DNA of 64,000 nucleotides from assembly GCA_900317425.1 (NCBI GenBank), contig ONGR01000003.1:1-64000 (forward strand), written 5' to 3'. Positions 61,868 through 64,000 of the stretch are shown in pieces. The stretch comes from an uncultured Eubacteriales bacterium (lineage in GTDB: Bacteria > Bacillota > Clostridia > Oscillospirales > Oscillospiraceae). The notes below the pieces were generated by a model. That model worked only from the letters and a program-made list of their open reading frames with translations. It did not search any database and was not told where the DNA came from. Position 1 is the first letter of the stretch. Every line of letters begins with the position of its first letter. The translations under genes were made by a program, and so were the position numbers.

Positions 61868-62589
61868 TTGCTCTCACCTCCGAACCGCTTGCCCCAGGGG
61901 GAGGCCAGGTATTCCTCCGGCGTGCCGCAGAACCACTGCTTCTGCCCGGCATAGAGGATCTTGGTGGCGTAGCGGAGGGCGCCCCGCATATCGTGGGTCA
62001 CCATGACGATGGCGATGCCCTCCTTCTTGTTGAGATAGTCCAGCGTTCGGTAGAGGTCCAGCGCCGCGGCGGGGTCCAGGCCGGTGATGGGCTCGTCCAG
62101 CACCAGCAGCTCCCCGGCGGCGCACAGGGCCCGGGCCAGCAGCACCCGCTGCTGCTGACCGCCGGACAACTCCCGATAGCACCGGTCCTTCAGCTCCAGG
62201 ATGCCCAGCTTGCCCATGTTCATGAGAGCGGCGCTCTTCTCGGCGGGGGTATGGAAGAAGCGGATGCCGCTGCCGCTGAGAAAGCCGCTGAGCACCACCT
62301 CATACACCGTGGCGGGGAAGTCCTTCTGGGCCCGGGTCTGCTGGGGCAGATAGCCGATGGCGCCGCGGCGCAGGGCGTCGTCCCAGATGATGGCGCCGGA
62401 CAGGGGCTTGAGCAGGCCCAGCAGGCTCTTGAGCAGGGTGGATTTGCCGCTGCCGTTCTCGCCCACGATGCAGAGATAGTCGCCCGGCCGGACCTGAAAG
62501 CTCAGCCCCTCCCAGATAGCCTGCCCCTCATAGCCCAGGGACACGTTCCGGCAGTCGATCCAGATTTTTTCGTTTTTCGTTTCGCTCAT
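61864..62589 (-). CDS. znuC: Zinc ABC transporter ATPase
   Basis: 241 residues. Walker A GENGSGKS, Q-loop PQQTRAQK, signature LSGGQQQR, Walker B LLVLDEPITGLD and switch His in VTHDM are all present. It powers the ZnuB pore. Overlaps both the binding-protein and the permease genes by four bases. Confidence 0.95.
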   Translation of the reverse strand: MSETKNEKIWIDCRNVSLGYEGQAIWEGLSFQVRPGDYLCIVGENGSGKSTLLKSLLGLLKPLSGAIIWDDALRRGAIGYLPQQTRAQKDFPATVYEVVLSGFLSGSGIRFFHTPAEKSAALMNMGKLGILELKDRCYRELSGGQQQRVLLARALCAAGELLVLDEPITGLDPAAALDLYRTLDYLNKKEGIAIVMVTHDMRGALRYATKILYAGQKQWFCGTPEEYLASPWGKRFGGESK

Positions 62590-63527
62590 GAAAGGCCCTC
62601 CTTCAGGGCGTCTACGTTTCGCCGCATGAGGCTCAGATACGTCTCGCCGGCGTCAAAATCCGTCCGGCTGACGGTCTGGCAGGACTGGAAGGTCAGCACC
62701 CTGGCGCCGGTGGTGTCGGCGATGGCATCGGCGATCTTCCGGCTGCTCAGCTCGATGGTGTAGACCACCGGGATGTGCTCGTCGTTGACCTTGTCGATCA
62801 GATATTTCAGCGTGTGGAGACTAGGCTCGGTGTCGCTGGCGCAGCCGTGGAAGGCGGCCCGGTAGTCCAGACCGTAGGTGCGGCAGAAATACAGCAGGGG
62901 GAAGCGGTCGCCGAAGACCAGGGTGGTGCGCTGCGCGCCGTCCACCACCTGCCGGAACGCCCCGTCCAGCTCCGTCAGCTCCGCCAGATAGCCGTCCAGA
63001 CGGGCCTGATAATTCTCCGCGTGGGCGGGATCGGCGTCCATCAGCGTCTGGCCGATGACACGGCACAGCTCCATGGCAATGACGGGGGAGGTCCAGATGT
63101 GCTCGTCGTACTCGATCTCATCCTCTTCCTCGTCGTCCTCCTCCCGGACCTGCATGCCCTCCGCCACCTCCTCGGCCAGGGTGTCGGCGTAGTCCATCAT
63201 GGCCAGGACAGTGCCGATGCTCTCGCCGGAGGCGGCCAGAATATCCTCCACCCAGACCTCGCTCTCACCGCCGTTGTAGATAAACACGTCGGCCTGGGAC
63301 AGGGTGATCACGTCCAAGGGTGTGGGTTCAAAGCTGTGGGCCTCCCGTCCGGCGGCCACCAGCAGCGTCACGTCCACGTCGTCACCGCCGATCTGGCGGA
63401 CGAAATCATAGTAGGGGAACAGGGTGCAGACCACCTGCAGATTGCCGCTGTCGGGCTTTGCGCGCCTGCCGCAGCCGGGCAGGAGGAACAGCAGCACCAG
63501 CAGGAGACAAATAACGCGTTTTCTCAT
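62586..63527 (-). CDS. znuA: Zinc-binding lipoprotein of ABC transporter
   Basis: 313 residues. Lipoprotein signal with lipobox LPGC (Cys19). Cluster A-1 metal-binding histidines are H64 (AAGREAHSFEPTP) and H143 (YDEHIWTSP), with a third in AAFHGCASDTEPS. The mobile loop before H143, which is His-rich in many ZnuA/AdcA proteins, is instead a run of Glu/Asp (about 128-142). The start at 63527 is part of an ATGA overlap with the regulator gene. It captures Zn2+ outside the cell. Confidence 0.93.
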   Translation of the reverse strand: MRKRVICLLLVLLFLLPGCGRRAKPDSGNLQVVCTLFPYYDFVRQIGGDDVDVTLLVAAGREAHSFEPTPLDVITLSQADVFIYNGGESEVWVEDILAASGESIGTVLAMMDYADTLAEEVAEGMQVREEDDEEEDEIEYDEHIWTSPVIAMELCRVIGQTLMDADPAHAENYQARLDGYLAELTELDGAFRQVVDGAQRTTLVFGDRFPLLYFCRTYGLDYRAAFHGCASDTEPSLHTLKYLIDKVNDEHIPVVYTIELSSRKIADAIADTTGARVLTFQSCQTVSRTDFDAGETYLSLMRRNVDALKEGLS

Positions 63528-63931
63528 GTGGCGTCCTCCCGGGAGCAGGTCTCGCACAGACCGTAGAACAGGGTGCGGCGGGGATTGATGACGAAGTGGT
63601 GCTCCGAGAGCAGGTGGGCGTACAGCTCCCCCAGATGGGAGCAGTCCAGATGCTCGATGCGGCCGCAGCGCTCGCACTTGAGAAGAAAACAGTCCCGGCC
63701 GGCGTGGTGACTGCGGCAGTACTGATACCGGGCCCCCTCGTCGGTGACGATCTTGTGGACCAGACCCTGCTGTTCCAGCCGTTCCAGCTGGCGGTACACG
63801 GTGGTCAGCCCCACCCGGCTGCCCTGTCGGTGCAGCAGCTCCGCCAGCTCCGCGGCGCCGATGCCCTCGTCGCAGCCCTCGATGCAGCGCAGGACCTCCC
63901 GTTGCTGCCGGGTCATATAGGTGACAGACAT
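63524..63931 (-). CDS. Fur-family zinc regulator (Zur type)
   Basis: 135 residues. The winged-helix domain (VGLTTVYRQLERLEQQGLVHKI) and the C-terminal dimer domain with CERCG and CETC structural-zinc pairs and HH/HLDC metal residues are typical of Fur/Zur. Being first in the znuABC operon with a Fur-type palindrome over its own promoter, it most likely senses zinc and represses itself and the transporter. Fur or PerR specificity cannot be excluded by sequence alone. Confidence 0.92.
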   Translation of the reverse strand: MSVTYMTRQQREVLRCIEGCDEGIGAAELAELLHRQGSRVGLTTVYRQLERLEQQGLVHKIVTDEGARYQYCRSHHAGRDCFLLKCERCGRIEHLDCSHLGELYAHLLSEHHFVINPRRTLFYGLCETCSREDAT

Positions 63932-63943
63932 GGATATGCCTCC

Positions 63944-63972
63944 AATTTGAAAATGAAAATCATTTTCAAATT
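63944..63972. promoter_or_regulatory. Fur/Zur-type operator palindrome
   Basis: A perfect 13-3-13 inverted repeat (63944-63956 and 63960-63972; AATTTGAAAATGA half-site) overlaps the -10 box of the zur-znuABC promoter and ends 12 bases before the regulator start. Its centre resembles the NATNATNAT Fur-box spacing. Confidence 0.88.
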
Positions 63973-63997
63973 ATAGCGGGTTTTTTCGCGGTGTCAA
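63970..63997 (-). promoter_or_regulatory. Promoter of zur-znuABC
   Basis: On the minus strand TTGACA (63992-63997) and TATAAT (63970-63975) are 16 bases apart; both match consensus. The operator covers the -10, so repression by occlusion is expected. Confidence 0.9.
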
Positions 63998-64000
63998 GAG

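Overview
The window is about 60% G+C, densely packed DNA from a bacterial chromosome. The features point to a spore-forming, anaerobic, amino-acid and peptide-using Clostridia member, most like the Oscillospiraceae (Flavonifractor, Intestinimonas, Lawsonibacter, Oscillibacter types). The evidence is a V-type ATPase operon instead of F1Fo, a SpoIIE-type phosphatase, Gram-positive lipoproteins, strong AGGAGG ribosome sites, frequent TTG/GTG starts, and a Firmicutes-order rimP-nusA-ylxR-L7Ae-infB-rbfA-nrnA-truB-ribF cluster. The family assignment is an inference from gene content.

Left part (1-9.5 kb): a minus-strand cluster encodes aspartate-semialdehyde dehydrogenase, homoserine dehydrogenase, a short aspartokinase, an alpha/beta hydrolase, an alanine/glycine-type Na+ symporter and a divergent serine hydroxymethyltransferase-like enzyme. 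A divergent AraC regulator carries an apparent carbohydrate-binding-type domain between its sensor and HTH. It is followed by a stub of a biotin carrier gene and an orphan pxpA. A 3' fragment of a second symporter gene lies at the left edge. This is the most unusual part of the window.

Energy and central metabolism (9.6-28.3 kb): a nine-gene V-type ATPase operon whose rotor subunit keeps the Na+ ligands known from Enterococcus hirae; malic enzyme with an Ldh_2 dehydrogenase; an E2-like acyltransferase fold with a ThrE-type exporter; a Gate-domain membrane protein; a hydroxypyruvate reductase/glycerate kinase pair; and a PepV-like dipeptidase.

Envelope and peptide region (28.3-47.6 kb): a membrane protein of unknown function whose start codon region is tandemly duplicated; a YdcF-type membrane protein; a lipoprotein/DUF3592/AIM24/membrane-protein group; an M20 amidohydrolase; a complete oligopeptide ABC transporter followed by peptidase T; a DUF4358-DHHW-MBOAT-DHHW surface O-acylation module; dCMP deaminase; and a lipoprotein.

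Housekeeping region (47.8-64 kb): rpsF-ssb-rpsR, dusB, a spoIIE-like gene, the nusA-infB transcription/translation cluster, and a zinc-uptake operon (zur-znuABC) with a Fur/Zur-type palindrome over its promoter at the right edge. Two intergenic regions (50.1-50.3 kb and 55.9-56.1 kb) consist almost entirely of back-to-back hairpins and are not explained by any gene. I found no tRNA, rRNA, CRISPR array, transposase or phage gene.
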